Shown here one piece after another: positions 37,601 through 51,216 of a stretch of DNA of 64,000 nucleotides. The position numbers and the translations under genes are program-made. This DNA is from Cervus elaphus (lineage: Eukaryota; Chordata; Mammalia; Artiodactyla; Cervidae). The stretch is taken from contig NC_057826.1 of NCBI RefSeq assembly GCF_910594005.1, positions 19,935,501 through 19,999,500 on the forward strand, read 5' to 3'. Position 1 is the first letter of the stretch. Each line of letters starts with the position of its first letter. The notes below the pieces were generated by a model that did no database searches, was not told where the DNA came from, and saw only the letters and a program-made list of their open reading frames with translations.

Positions 37601-37779
37601 GAAAGATTGAAGGCGGGAGAAGGGGTCGACAGAGGATGAGATTAGTTAGATGGTATCACCAAGTCAATGGACATGAGTTTGAGTAAACTCCAGGAGTTGG
37701 TGATGGACAGGGAAATCTGGTGTGCAGAAGTCCACGGGTTCACAAAGAGTCGAACATGACTGAGCGACTGAACTGATCT
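34700..37779 (+). mobile_element. Near full-length BovB (RTE) LINE
   Basis: About 3.1 kb, close to the length of the BovB family. In order it has: a 5' leader (GTCATGGTTCTGAGAGTTCT); an endonuclease region with FIIGDWNAKV near 35390 and ADCGSDHELLIAKF near 35670; a linker; a reverse transcriptase with NYRTIAVISQASKV and FRKGRGTRDQ near 36600 and LRYADDTIF near 37000; a C-terminal segment, YGCESWTIKK; and a 3' tail GACTGAGCGACTGAACTGAT. At least six frame breaks make it non-functional. It is antisense to PCNX1 and is the only copy here keeping both the endonuclease and the reverse transcriptase. Confidence 0.95.
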
Positions 37780-38976
37780 TAAGGTTCTTGTGAAAATTGT
37801 TTAAGAACGCAATTAACATATAGTCAGGAGCCACAATAAATTTAATCTATATGATAGTCTAGAACATGACAATTCAGTTTCCACAGTTCACTCAAGTTTA
37901 GATTTCAAAACTTGAGACCTTAACACATTACGGTGTAAGGAATGGTTCTTATCTTGAATTATGTTAAACATAACTGTTCTCATTGCTCCATCCTCCTATT
38001 GCTTCCACAGTTACAAAATCATCTACACACTCCAATTCAATCTGAGGGTGTAAACTCTGAAACAGTACTAAAAGAGCTTAAAGAGTACAGTTTTTTAAAT
38101 GTTCAATGTTTTTAGCATGCTAAGTGACCACAAGATCTTATTGCTTTAAATAGCCCCTCAAAACTGAAAAAACCAAGTGAACTGTCCATAGATGTGTAAC
38201 ATTTAAATAAGTGTCCCATTATTAAACAGGAGTCCTAAAATAAAAATCAAATGACCCTTGTGGGGGAAAAAAAAAAAGTGAGCTAACCAACCAACAGTGA
38301 ATTTCAATACAGCAATTTGAACTAATTAGTAAAAGTTTCAGAAAAATTTTAACACTTTCTAAATTATAACTGTGTTATATGATCAAGATCTCTATTTCTT
38401 ATTTGCTTTCCTCCAAACTTCTGTTATCTTACATAATTTCTTCCTGAGGGAAGGAGAGAAAAGAAATTAAATGCAACACATGACTTATATTTTAAGAAAT
38501 TCCTCCTCCTTATAACTGGTAAACATGTTTTAAAACGAAATGAAAGACGATCATTTAAAAAGACACCTGACTGAAATCCTCACACAGAAATAAAAATCTG
38601 AAATTACACCAAAAAAGAGAATTGATCGGTTTGAACATAGTTGCGTAAATGTTTTTCTAATAAGTTTTTTCCATCATGCAATATATAGAGAGTTAAATTT
38701 CAAATTGTGGGAAACCACTATCTCACAGTAAGATCTACAGGAAATTTTTACTTCATTTTTAAAAACATATAATAGCAAACAAAAACAAAAAACATGTAAT
38801 AACTTTTAATAATGGCTTTCTTTTTTCCACAGTAAAAAGTTCTACTTTTTGGCAACCAATGCATAATGAGAATTTATTTACGCCAATATAAACAAATAGC
38901 TCTTCTATCTCAAAGTTTACAAACTTTAAAAATGGCAAACTTATGCAAGTACATAAACTCCCCTAATACGACTTCA

Positions 38977-39225
<249 letters not shown>

Positions 39226-42200
39226 TCAGCATGACATAAATCAAAAGGGAATGCTAAACAGTGGACAAAATGTCAACATACATAATCAGGTATTAAAAGT
39301 GATTTAAGTCAGCTTTACAATAGCAGTCTTCTCTTTTCTCCTCCCAGAATATTTTCAATTCAAGTTACAACATATACAAATTTAATGTTGTTTTAAGGTC
39401 ATCTGACCACTACTTACAAGTGGTAAGTGGCCATTTGGAAGGGCTGCTTGTAAGTTTTAACACAGCTCAAACCGCAAGACAACAAATTTGTGTGATTACC
39501 TTCAGAGTTTTTTGGTTTTCTGTTACTTTTAAGAAGAAATGGTAAGTGTCAGAATGGATCTAAGGAAGTTCAATGAATGATGTATAACAGTGTTGGTGAT
39601 AATTAAACTATAGTATTTAATGAACATTACTAGTTGTATGATTCTACAAGAACTTTACGAAGAAATTTAGGAACACAATTTGCTGTGGCCAACTATCTAC
39701 AAAACTCGAATAAAAGATTTAGAAACTTTACTGGTTACAGAAGAACATGGGTTAAAAAAAAATTTTTTTTTTTTAGAGATGAACTATGTAAGATAAAATG
39801 ACTTCTGATAATGGAATTTTATAAATCTAAATACTAAAATTCATTCTATACTTTGAAGGTCTATGATAGCCATATCAAATGGTGGGTAGGGAACATAAAA
39901 AATACAAATATCTAGCAGGACAATGCAGTATATAACTGAAGCTGTTTGGATCTGGTCCAGGCTGCCTTTTGAATATTTATGAAGTTTTTGTTTTACTAGC
40001 TAGGATTATTGGGGTTATAAACATGAGAAATCTAAAGGGCAATTTCAACTTGATGGCAAGGCTAAAAGATTTGTCTTCTATGACTATAATAAGAACAGGA
40101 TACAATAAGAATTTTTATTTAAGTGAAATCCTTGAAAAATGACAATAAAATTCCCTCTAATATACTAATAATATAACCAAGGGTTTGCAGAACATTTCAA
40201 CAATTACTTGATTCAAAAATGAGTAGAATCAGAAAAACTACTTAATTAAATAGGATTATTTGAGTACTTATAGGTCATAGACAGAATATGAAATTATTTT
40301 ATAATATGGTCTTTTCTGTAGTAGCTGTTTTTTGGGAGGGGGGTCAGAATACTCCTGAGATAAATTAGGAAAAAAACTCTATGAAATCCTTAACTCATTT
40401 GTTGTATTTCAAAGGAGGATTACTCAGCATGTAGGTTATCCAAAACTTCACTTTCTACCTTAGAATGAGTTATTCATTCTTGGCACTTCTAACAGAAACC
40501 AGAATAAGAAATTAAAATGAAAGGATATCATTTTTTCGAAGTGATTGGGCGGGGGGGTGTGTGGTAGTGTTTGCAGAAATTGCTAATTTGCTAGTAAACA
40601 AAAAAGTTAACTGCTTTGGCTGAGATTTTTTTAATTTTTAAATTGTAATTTTTTATTCTGTACTCTTTTCTCACTTAGCATGGATAATCAGAGACTAGCT
40701 GTGCTACAACAATTAACTTACATTAGCAGAATAAAAGAAACACCTGATCAAAACCACAGATTGCATGCAAGTGTAGAAGAATTATAAAGTCATATTAAAT
40801 GATTAAATCACACACTAACAGAGCTGGGAGGGTGAAATTCAGTAAGAATGGAATGCATAAATATTTGTGTTTATATCACATAATTTGTGTATATTTTCCA
40901 AGTAAATTAGTTCTATATTCAATAAAATTTAAATTATTGGAGTATATTCTGAGCATTTAAGCATTCCATGGGATTTTTAGTAATATAAGTCCTATTCCTG
41001 GGCTATTAAAAATAATATTTGTATGCACCTGAAGTTAACTAGAATATTACTCTTTGTAATTTCAAGTGAAATAGTAAATGATGATTAAGGCATTAACACA
41101 ACTATGTTGTCCTTTATTTATAAATGTCTAGTATGAAACATAGAAATAAATGTATTTTAAATAAAAATAAAAGATTCCTCCTTAAAGTATTTTAGATAGA
41201 AAGCTGGAAAAAATGTGTCATTCTATTACTATATAAATCTACAACTCTGAATACATACAAACTAGTGACTAACAAGTAATAAAATTTAAAAATTTCAAAA
41301 AAAAATAAAAATTTCAACAAGGCATAAAACATGTCTAAGAAAAGGGCAGCTATAACTTCAACAAACATGCATATCTTCAACAGTTTTTTTTTTTTTAAGA
41401 CGCTTCTGTCTACCTACTAACTATAAACATGTTCAGGTTCATAAAAACATACATGGTATATGTCAGAACTAACTTAACTTTGTATTAAGGCTTCCTGGTG
41501 TATTTCCAACTTAACTCCACCAAAAGAACAGATTCTATGTCTCTCTTATATCTCTGGGCCTGGCAACTGATAGCACTTCAGAAGTAACAAATGTTATTCA
41601 TAAGATAAATCAGAAAAAAAATACTACATTAAAAAATGTTTAGCTTAGGGTTTCTGTGAAAAACATAACATTTTAATATATTAATAATTTACTAAAAACA
41701 TCTTTGAAAACAACCAAAATAGAAATAAGTACATTTTTCTGTTGGTTTATATAAATTAAGAATCTGTTAAATTTGCACAAATCTTCTTAGCAAACATAAC
41801 AATTTTATATATATCTCATTTGAGATTAAGACTATAATCACAGTTAACCTGTCTTAACAAGTAAATGTGCACCTATTAATAATCCTATTTAAATATTATT
41901 TCTAATGAATATAAATTAGGAAGAAAGTAGAACATTAATGAAATAAGTCCTCTTCACAAATATTATGATTATACACTAAGTTATCTCATCATAATTCAAC
42001 TCCTAGGTCATAATTAATTATATCTAATAGTTTGGCTATCTGATGATATTAAAAGAAAAGCAATTTCTCACAAGACTGGAGTCTGAAATTCCAGACTTAA
42101 TAATGAGATTGGTCATGATACAGTGTCTCTAAGATAAAGAAAAGTTAAGGTACCTGGTATTTATGTCTCAAATATTCAATAATGACTGTGATTATCTACA

Positions 42201-42831
42201 AAAATTCAATTTAATTACACAAAACTCTGTTTTTTTTTTTTTTAGGTAGGAGAATTTCAAGTAACCACAGGTCAATAAATAAGTGATGAACAAGAAGGTA
42301 AGTAAAACTGAACACTGATTTAAAGGACAAGGACCCTTGAAGCATTTCCCTGAAGCCACAAATGATACAGCAGACAGATTTAAAGTAAACACTGGAAAAA
42401 CACAGATAAAAGACAAAGAAATTAATGAGATTCTCTAATTAGTCCTATCAATAAAAATACTCACCACATATACAAAGTTCAGTGAATAAAGATCACGAGA
42501 AACCCTTATTGCTTTCTTAATGTCATTCTCATTTATCTTAGAAAGAGGTGGCTACTAGAAGGGCAAATCATCCGTAGGGCTTTTCCAATCCTCCAAGTAC
42601 CAACAACAAAGGCCTCTTACATTTCTTGGATAATTTCCCTCTGTAGATCACCTCCCCATTCCCACTCATTCTGGGTTCTCCAAGCCTAACCCTGATATAC
42701 TGCTTGACGTCTCACTTCTCCAGCATTACTCTTGGGGCACGGAGGGGCTGGCTACAAGAACAAACAGAGACAGATAGAAAGGAGAGGGCTTTACAAAGTG
42801 CCTTTAGAAGGCGGTGGGGGACACATAGGCG

Positions 42832-42955
42832 TGAAGTGGGGTGGGAGATGGGAGGTTCGAGAGGCAGAGGACATATGTGTATCTCTGGCTGATTCATGTT
42901 GATGTATGGCAGAAACCTGCACACTGTTGTAAAGCAAATATCTTGCAATTAAAAA
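42832..42955 (+). mobile_element. Bovid L1 3' untranslated end
   Basis: GAAGTGGGGTGGGAGATGGG, GGCTGATTCATGTTGATGTA, and a tail ACTGTTGTAAAGCAAATATC followed by an A-rich end. It is a short truncated copy. The GC-rich stretch just upstream may belong to it. Confidence 0.75.
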
Positions 42956-43324
42956 AAAGATATGGCAAGAAAACTAGAGGTCTATTTTTGAATTTCTGTA
43001 CATAGATATAATAAAATAGGACTCTCACAAGGAAAAAGAAAGGCAATGGGGAGAATACATAAATCTATACGACTCACTTGAGTACACTATAAAAAGTGCC
43101 TTTTTCTGATGGTGGTGAGTATTGTGCTCACAATGCTATTTCAATGAATATATTACACTTTTAAGAGAGGTCTTGACAAGTTCCAATTTCTTGGATAGCA
43201 TTCTCCCTTATCATCATGAGTGGTGCCTCAGTGGAGTCTCTGAGGAAACATGAGTTTTCCCCTGGACAGAAATGACTCATTTTACTGCTGCCTACAAGTT
43301 CATGGACCTATTTCTCCCTAGACA

Positions 43325-43530
43325 AGAGGTCAGTGAAGTTTTTCTGTAAGGGGCCACAGAGTAAATATTTTAGGCTCTGTGGGCCAGATGGTCACTGATG
43401 CAACAGTTCCAGTCTGCCACTGTAGTGTGAAAGCAGCCACATAAAACATGTAACATATTCATTTACTTTACTTACAGAAACAAGCATCAAGCTAGATTTT
43501 AGCCTCTAGGCCATAGTTTGCTAATCTCTG
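43325..43530 (+). mobile_element. MER20 (hAT-Charlie) relic
   Basis: AGAGGTCAGTGAAGTTTTTC, GAGTAAATATTTTAGGCTCT, GTGTGAAAGCAGCCACATAA, and the end CATAGTTTGCTAATCTCTG follow MER20 from end to end. It is noncoding. MER20 copies are known in other mammals as occasional regulatory elements, but nothing here shows activity. Confidence 0.85.
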
Positions 43531-43765
43531 TCCTAGACCAAGAGCCTTAGTCTTATAAAACCTCTTTAACGCCTGTTCTAAATGGAAATCAAGTCACTAT
43601 GCTCCTCTTAATTTAAAGTTTTCATACTGAGAACCAGTGCTTCTTCCTAGAATGTGCCACACTGTGCTAGGTTTTTAAAGCAGGAGAAGAATAAGAAAAA
43701 GGGAAGGAAAAAGAAGCTATTTTAAAGGAAAAAGAACTTAGTTTAGAAGACAGCTTTTGAGTGAC

Positions 43766-43810
43766 TGGATGTGCATGCATGCACACACACACGCACAACC
43801 CCCACACACA
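43766..43810. repeat. (CA)n-rich simple repeat
   Basis: GTGCATGCATGCACACACAC, then CGCACAACCCCCACACACA. An interrupted dinucleotide tract. Confidence 0.8.
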
Positions 43811-44079
43811 AGGAAAGATAACTACTGCTTGGTAACAGTGAAAGAGATTTACATCCTGGTATATTTTACTGCCATGGTCACTGTTTTCTAGCTCTGATTT
43901 AACAAAACACTGTGTTAAGTAGTGTTGTAATTCATTATGTGGAATCCCCAGATCAGGTGAACTGTCCCGAAGTGAATATACAAGTTCATATTCTAATAAA
44001 ATTTCATCATCTCACATTTCTTTTGAAGGGACAAGTCCTCCTTAGTTTGATAGAATAATCTGTAACAATGACACTGATG

Positions 44080-44930
44080 ACATTACAAGTGATTCAGATA
44101 AACGAAAAAGTCACAGACTGGGGAGAAGATATTTGTAACTTCCATCTGATGACTTAGTGGTATCTAAAATATCAGAAGAACTGTTACACGTCAATAATAA
44201 GACAAACAGCTCAATTTTGAAAGTGAGGAAAAGATTTGGACACACTTCACAGAAGAAGATATATGCATAACTAATAAACCCATCAAAGGATCCTCATCAC
44301 CCTTAGTCATAAGAGACACACAGATTTAAACCACAATAAGATACCATTACACACCCATTAGGACTAACACTTAAAAAGCCAACAATAACAAATGTCAGCA
44401 AGAATGGGAACAACTGAAATTCTCATACATGCCAGTGGGAATATACAATTACTTCTGACAACATTTTAGACATTTTATCCACAACAGCCAATACCTGGAT
44501 ACAACATAAACTTGTCCATTGACAGATGAATGAATACACAGTATACAGGAAGCTCACAGCAGGAATATTCATCAACAAGCAACAAACTGCTAACACGTGC
44601 AACAATACAATGAATCTCTGAAGCATCATGCTAAGTGCAAAATTAAACACAAAAGGCCACATAAAACATGAGTGCGTTTATACGAACTTCTAGGAGAGGG
44701 GAACTTCTAGGAGAGGGGAAACAATGATACAAAGCACGGAGTGGATGCCTGTGGCCAGGAGCCCAGGAGGCAGGGATAGCAACGGGGGCACAATCTTTTG
44801 AAGATGGTGAAAACGTTCTCTATCTTGATTTCACAGGTGTGCACATCTGTTAAAACTCACAAATTGTACATGTTGAAGGGATACAGTTTATCATGCCTAA
44901 ATTTTATGTCAATAAAGTTGATTTAAAAAC
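44080..44930 (+). mobile_element. Old L1 (L1M type), ORF2 end and 3' UTR
   Basis: CTGGGGAGAAGATATTTGTA, AACCACAATAAGATACCATT, GTCAGCAAGAATGGGAACAA, AAGTGCAAAATTAAACACAA, and the tail CTAAATTTTATGTCAATAAA. It carries a 17-bp exact local duplication at 44686-44719. Confidence 0.78.
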
Positions 44931-45119
44931 AAAGAAGAAAAAAAAAGATGGACCAAGTAAAAGAGAAAGTAGATAGATAAGCATGAGACAGCATGTAGTC
45001 AGTGAAACTCCCACAAGTAACTAATCAAGGTTTTGGACAGTGAGTGACATTTGTTGCTTTGTTTTGGTGTTTCATTTGAAAAATATGACACATCAAAAGA
45101 TTGAAAGCAGTATGTAAAA

Positions 45120-45620
45120 TGAAGAAAGTTCTCATCCCCCAGAAAAAGCCATTGCCAAGAGCAGATTCTGTGTTCTTCTGAACAATTTTTATCTACATTT
45201 GCTTACTAAATAGCTTAATTTTTCATATCGATAACACATACACATCAAGTTCTGAATATTATAGCTATGTTCATGAATAGAATAATACAGGAGGGGTTCT
45301 CTAGTAACAAACATTTAGACTGTTTCAAGTTTCTCAAAAGTACAACCAATGCTATGATAAATATCCATGTACATATACATCTGCATGTTTGCGAAACCTG
45401 TAGATTAAAATATATAGGCATTTTTGGTCTACTGTTCTAAACTGTCCTCCAAAAATGTTCAATCTTTTAGTTGTCTACATCTTCAGACCTTTCCAACAAA
45501 GGACATCACTATACATTCAGTAGATGAAAAGTATCTTAATCCTATTTTTAATTTGCAATTTTAAAAATTATGAGCAAAGTTGAACTGTTTGCCAATAACT
45601 GCAAGCCACTTGTAACGCTG
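45120..45620 (-). mobile_element. Old L1 fragment
   Basis: The plus strand has TCTAAACTGTCCTCCAAAAA, TTTGCAATTTTAAAAATTAT and GAGCAAAGTTGAACTGTTTG, the reverse complement of an old L1 ORF2 region. It is heavily decayed. Confidence 0.55.
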
Positions 45621-45680
45621 AACTTTTCTAATAGGTCATGGATCTTTATCTTATTGATTTGAAGTGCTTTTTGTCTCATT

Positions 45681-45745
45681 GTGGAGCCTGGCAGGCTACA
45701 ATTTATGAGATCTGAGAGTCAGACTCGATTAGCGCTATCTTTCTT
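45681..45745 (+). mobile_element. Bov-tA 3' fragment, diverged
   Basis: TGGAGCCTGGCAGGCTACAA and GAGAGTCAGACTCGATTAGC correspond to the Bov-tA 3' end. It lies 115 bp from a complete Bov-tA. Confidence 0.7.
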
Positions 45746-45860
45746 TCTTCTGTCTCGTGGCAAAGATGAATGACTGACCTCCAGTATTCATCTTGTCCTC
45801 ACCCCTTTTAAAAACAGGACTTTCCCCTCACTGAATTTCAGCTGAGTCTAATGTCTGTGT

Positions 45861-46062
45861 AGGCTTCCCAGGTGGCACAGTGGCAAAGATTCCACCTGCC
45901 AATGCAGGAGACATGGATTCGATCCCTGGGTCAAGAAGAATGTCTGGTGGAGGGCATGGCAAACTGCTCCAGTATTCTTGCCTGGATCTCACGGACAGAA
46001 GAGCCTGGCGGGGTCTACGGGGTTGCAAGAGTCAGACACGACTGAGCAACTGAGCACCACCA
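45861..46062 (+). mobile_element. Bov-tA SINE
   Basis: TAGGCTTCCCAGGTGGCACA, GATTCGATCCCTGGGTCAAG, CAGTATTCTTGCCTGGATCT, and GAGTCAGACACGACTGAGCA. Full length, followed by a CACCAC run. Confidence 0.93.
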
Positions 46063-46764
46063 CCACTATGTCTATGTACTTAGAGACCTCTCCCAGCCTC
46101 TCTTGCAGCTAGAAGAAAGTGACAGGCACATTTCCCAAGTCACAATCTGAAAGATAAAGTCTAGCTATCCTTGACATTTTATTTTAGCATCCCTCCTCAC
46201 CGCCCTCCTGTTTGGGTGGAAATGTCAACAATTGGAGCAGTCATTATGGACCAGGCAGGAAAGTTGTATGTGGAAGATAAAAAGAACCAACCCACCTCTA
46301 GGGACAGGTCCCAAAAGACTATTATGAGAAAAATGTAAACTTCTCTCTAATTTCAGTCACTTGATAGGGGAGGACAGGTCTTTCAATTAAAGACTCTACA
46401 TACATTCTAACTGATGTAACACATATTAATCAACTTCAATATAGAATCTTAATGTTAGAAAGCAGTTAATCTATTGTTTCAGTGAATTCTTTACAACACA
46501 GACTGGTAAGGGACAAATCAGCTATCTCAACCAGTTTCTAGAGTAGTTCATGCATCTGGAACTTTTAAAAATAATATGCCAGTCTTTTCACAGTAACAAC
46601 GATAAACTTCTGAGCATTTCCAGGAAATGAAGATTAGGGTAGATGAAATAAAATTTATCTAGGTTTATTTTTAATACTTGGGATAAAAAAGACACTTTCA
46701 AACCCTGCAGATAAAGAGTAAACTAGTACAAGCTTTCCATAAAGCAATTAAGAGTATACATCAA

Positions 46765-47525
46765 AGTCTCAATAATGTTTTTTCCCCTTGATAGATGATT
46801 CCATTTCACTGTATTTATCTTAAGGAAATAATCATGGCTGCACAGAAAAGTCTGTGTGAAGGATATTCACAAGAGGGTTTATTACAATAGAAAATATCAG
46901 GAATCACCCTGAAGACTAACAGTGGGGTTAGTCAACTATTGTAATAAATAATGCTAATAATAGCAATGATTATTTATGTAATTAACTTATTAGTAGGCAC
47001 TGTTTTAATTGCTTTGCATACTTTAATAGCTATAATCCTTACCAAAAACCTATGAAGTATATTACTACCCCCTTTTTGATACATGAGGAAACTGAGGCAC
47101 AGGGAGAGAAAATAACTTGCCCAAGATCACACAGCTACAGCTAAAAGTGGCAGAGCTTGAATTTGAAGCCAGGAAGTTTGACTCTAGAGTCCACTATTCT
47201 ATACTACCTTTCATGTAGTTTCCAGTGATAAAATATTAGGTAGTCACTTAAAAATAAGTTAAAAAACAATAGCATGAATAAATGTTTAAATGTGCTAAAA
47301 TAAAAAAGCAAAACTCATACAGTGTCATAAAAATCATACATCATCATCCCAGTTCTTTGTTAGAAAAGCATGTACATGTATGTATTGAAAAAGAAAGGAA
47401 AAAAATATAAAATGTTAATTAACAGTGACTCTCTTTGAGTGATAGGACTATTGCTGTTTAGTCACTAAGTTGAGAGATAAGATTACAGATGACTTAATCA
47501 TCTTCATTTTATTTTCCAGTAACTT
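46765..47525 (+). mobile_element. Old L1 (L1ME type) 3' end, split by a MIR
   Basis: TATCTTAAGGAAATAATCAT and GGATATTCACAAGAGGGTTT precede the MIR. AAAGCAAAACTCATACAGTG, ATCATCCCAGTTCTTTGTTA, and AACAGTGACTCTCTTTGAGT follow it. The order is that of a single L1 interrupted at about 46928. Confidence 0.62.
46930..47213 (-). mobile_element. MIR SINE, nearly complete
   Basis: The plus strand reads ATACATGAGGAAACTGAGGC, AACTTGCCCAAGATCACACA and GACTCTAGAGTCCACTATTC, the reverse complement of the MIR core and 5' half. It is well preserved for its age. Confidence 0.88.
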
Positions 47526-48884
47526 GTATTAGGACATGCTATCCCCATTCTTATACCAAGAAGTATAAACAGAATGTATCCCCTTAAATTCTTAACACTT
47601 TTTCCTTCCACAGAAAATGAAGGACTTTTACTGTTTTCTTCTTTTTCTAGAAAAGTCTTTTTCTAGAGCTGACCACAATTTCAAAATAATAAGTTCTGGA
47701 GTAAAGAGAATTATCTCAAGAATACCTTCTTTGTAAATAGTTGTACAGTAATGACACAAAAGAAATCCTTAGAAAAATCAATTCTTACTCTCTAAATCTC
47801 TAATACATTAAGGAAATTAAGAAAGTCTTAAAAATTCAGAGGAACACTACCTATGATATCTATATACTTATGTCTTGGTAAACATAAAACTCTGTTGTCC
47901 TCATTTCTTGCCTAGAACAGCATTTTTATTTTTCACATGAAAATAATTTTGTATATACTTTTCAATACTCATCACTACTAATTTCAAATACACACAAAAA
48001 AGACATAAATTTTCCTATTTTACCTGATCCTATCTACAACAATTCTTCTGAGATGCTATGTTATATATATTAAGAGTTTATCAAAGAGAAAAACCTGTTT
48101 CATCACTGTATCAATTTATCAGTCCTATGTTACAAGTGGAAGCCAGGATTAACATAAAAACTGAGTCTCTTCTTACCTGGGTAATATGCAAAAGCTTGTT
48201 TTATTTAGTAAAACTGCAGTTTCAAACTTTAGTATGAAGTCAACCACAAATAAGTTAAATTCAACAAAAGGCTCATAAAAAGAAAATTAACCTTTAGGAT
48301 GCATTGTTTTTTTGTTTTGTTTTGTTTTTTAAAAAAGGACAATATGTTACATTGAAAGATTTGAGAAACTCTTTGATAGTAATTTTCAAAGATTATAACT
48401 TTAAAACTTATCCATCATTCATATAATTAACAAAGTTTGCATGGAAATTCAGTCTGTAAATAAGAAAGGAAACCATTAAATTATTCAGACCAGGTTCTAA
48501 ATTATACACTTAAGATTCAGTTTTAAAAATTAATTATGATGAACAATTATGCCTGTTGAATATGGATGATGAAAATGTATTTTCCTCTGCTGAATAAGTA
48601 ACTAATAATATAATGCCATCTTCGATGAACTTTTCTCCCATATCCAGTGCTACCTGATAGTCTTGAAATGCTAGTTAAAATGCAACCGAAAAATAAGGAT
48701 TCTCAGGGTTTAGTAGAGGAAATGCATGTTGTCAATTATTATGACACCACAGAGTAAAAATGTCAAAAACACAGTTAAGGATACCTAGGCTTGGAATTAA
48801 ACAATGCCTGACTGCAAGTTTCCTTTAATTGAAAAAGGCAAATATACCTCACTTTAAAAAGTAAACACAGAATTACAACATATA

Positions 48885-48985
48885 CATGAATACACATACA
48901 AACATTTATATGTACTCAAACATATATATAAACATATATGAGTGTATATATGTATGTTTCAGTATGTATGTGAGTTACATAAATA
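48885..48985. repeat. AT-rich low-complexity tract with (TA/TG) units
   Basis: Alternating ATACACATACAAACATTTAT, then AACATATATATAAACATATA and GTGTATATATGTATGTTTC. Partly self-complementary, so it could fold back; otherwise featureless. Confidence 0.75.
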
Positions 48986-51031
48986 TATTATGCATATATA
49001 AAAATTTTAACATGTAAAAATTATACATTTAAAATTTTCAGTTGAAGAAGCTAGGTTTGGAAGGGAGCAATTCTTTGTAAGTATTCCATACTTTCAGGGA
49101 ACAACATGGCTAACTTTAACATATTTGAGTATACAGTATCCCAATTCACTCACATAAAATTATTTTACTGTTAATTAAAATCACGTTGAAGATTAAACTA
49201 TGCAAGAAAAATATTCTGGTGGAATACATTATAAAAATCAGCATCTCTGTCAGTTCCTTCAACTTCAGCTGCAAGTTCATTTTTAGAATCTTTTCTTAGT
49301 CAACCTTACGTGCTATGAAACAAATGGATATACACTGTCCTCTGACTGTGTATTTTGTACTAATTATTACAAAGTATTCAATTTGACAATACTCAACTAC
49401 AAGAGAAGCCAAGAACTATCAGAAAGCAGTTAAAACAAAAGATAGAATCCAAATCTTACGTGAATGTCCTGAATATTCACCAGTAGATGCTAAATTGATA
49501 TGTACATATTCTCAATCATCTATGAGTATGATTTCTTGCTTAGCAGGTTTTGAACAAATTAACCATTTTTACAGAGGAAAATCACCTACTAGTTCAATTT
49601 ATTCTTTTCTTGACAAAAGTTTAAAAACCCAGAATAAATCAAATCTAAGCTTAGTTAATCTACTACCAAATGGCCAACGGACAGTGGTGATAGAAACTGT
49701 AATTGTACAGGTACAAATCGACAAGGCCTCCAAACATAGGAATTTTGAGTTAACCCAAGAGAAATGTCAATAAAAAGATACTATTTACTCAATATATTTG
49801 CAACTAAGTCAAAGCAGTTAACTAAACTGAAGTCTACCTTACTCTCTCAAACAGACTTCCTACCCTCTTCAAATTACAAACTCTAAAGCATAAGCACTCT
49901 AAAATTAAAATGTCTTATTTTCTTCTCATTTTATTTAGAAATCACCATAGGTTCTAATGTTCTAAACAGATAGGTTCTAAACAGATATCATTTTCAACTT
50001 TCTATAAAATTTGCTAAAGGTGATGATTTTCATCAATATGCATATCTAATACTTACTAATTTTCTCTGTAACAGTTTTTACAAAACAGAAAGAGAGTCAA
50101 TAAACAACATATGAAATCTTTTATACCTAATTTGGGCACCCTCTACCAGTTATATCCTTCTAGTCAAAGCATCAGCTAGATTACCTTCTTTATAAACGAA
50201 AGACAGTTATAACATGGAGAAACAAAATCAGAGTAAGCAAATAAAATACTTTGAAATGTATATTTGTGAATAACAAGATTTTCTTCTACAAGATTTTCTT
50301 GCTACTAATCTGCATTTTGAGCACAAGAAAGCTGAACTGGAGAGAGAAATAGAAAACAAACTAGTATAAAATACTGTTTGTCTAACACATTACTGAGGCT
50401 TAAAACTCTACCACCTCTCTGAGATTTAACTGTTTAATAACTTATATACTCTATTTATAGATGTATTAACAGGAAAAAAGAAAAAAAATTTATAAAGTTC
50501 TTTGATTTGAATATAGAGTCATGATGTTCCCAAGGTACTGCATTTAGAATTAGATTAAGTCCTACTTCAGGTGACAGACACTGAAGTAAAATACAGAATA
50601 CCTAAAAGAAAGATTATATAGTAATAGGCCATTAGGAAGTATTTTTGCCCTCCCTGAAGCATAGAATTCAGAGAAATGAAGGTTCAATCAAAATAATTTT
50701 TAAAAACTCAACATTTCACCACATGGTACAAACACCAAGAAACAGCAAAAGTGCCCAACATTACAAGAGGACAGTAAAGTGTGAACATTTATTGATACTT
50801 TACTTATTAATAACAGACATGCTCAGAAGAAAATGAAGAGTATGAATTGAGAGAAACAGGAAAGGTAAAAGCAAAAGTCAAATTTTCCTTAATCACAGGG
50901 CAAATCCTGTAACAAGTACTCTTATGCATAGTTCCAAAATGAAGCTATCTCAGGAAAGAACTGCAATCATTGTTATCCATCATCTGCTATATCAAGTTCT
51001 ACGTCACCAAGATTACAGAAGGCCTGCATAC

Positions 51032-51216
51032 CAAGTTCATCGTGCAAACTGCTGCCGCCTACAGCAGACGCACTGTCATGTGAGGCTTCTAAGTGGACAC
51101 TCCCGTTTCTCACCAGCAAGGAGGCACTAGCACTGAGCACTGCAGCCTGGGAGGGGGGGCGGGACTGGACTCTGACCTGGGCTGTGGACTGCTGGCCTTG
51201 CTGACCATCTTGAAGG
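51032..51216 (-). CDS. PCNX1: PCNX1 coding exon: LQDGQQGQQSTAQV to SSLHDEL
   Basis: 185 bp: one base completing Ser, 61 codons, then G of a Gly codon. The acceptor is TTTTTTCCTAG and the donor G followed by GTATGCAGG. It is a soluble region rich in Gln, Ser and Ala: GQQGQQSTAQVRVQSRPPSQ, AAVLSASASLLVRNGSVHLE, then ASHDSASAVGGSSLHDEL. A seven-C run encodes Arg-Pro-Pro. Two conservative differences from human (Arg for Lys, Ser for Asn) as I recall it. Compared with the membrane exons it is more variable, as expected. Confidence 0.96.

Noticed and set aside
43325..43530. MER20 as an active enhancer
   Set aside because: Family members have been co-opted elsewhere, but nothing in this copy shows it.
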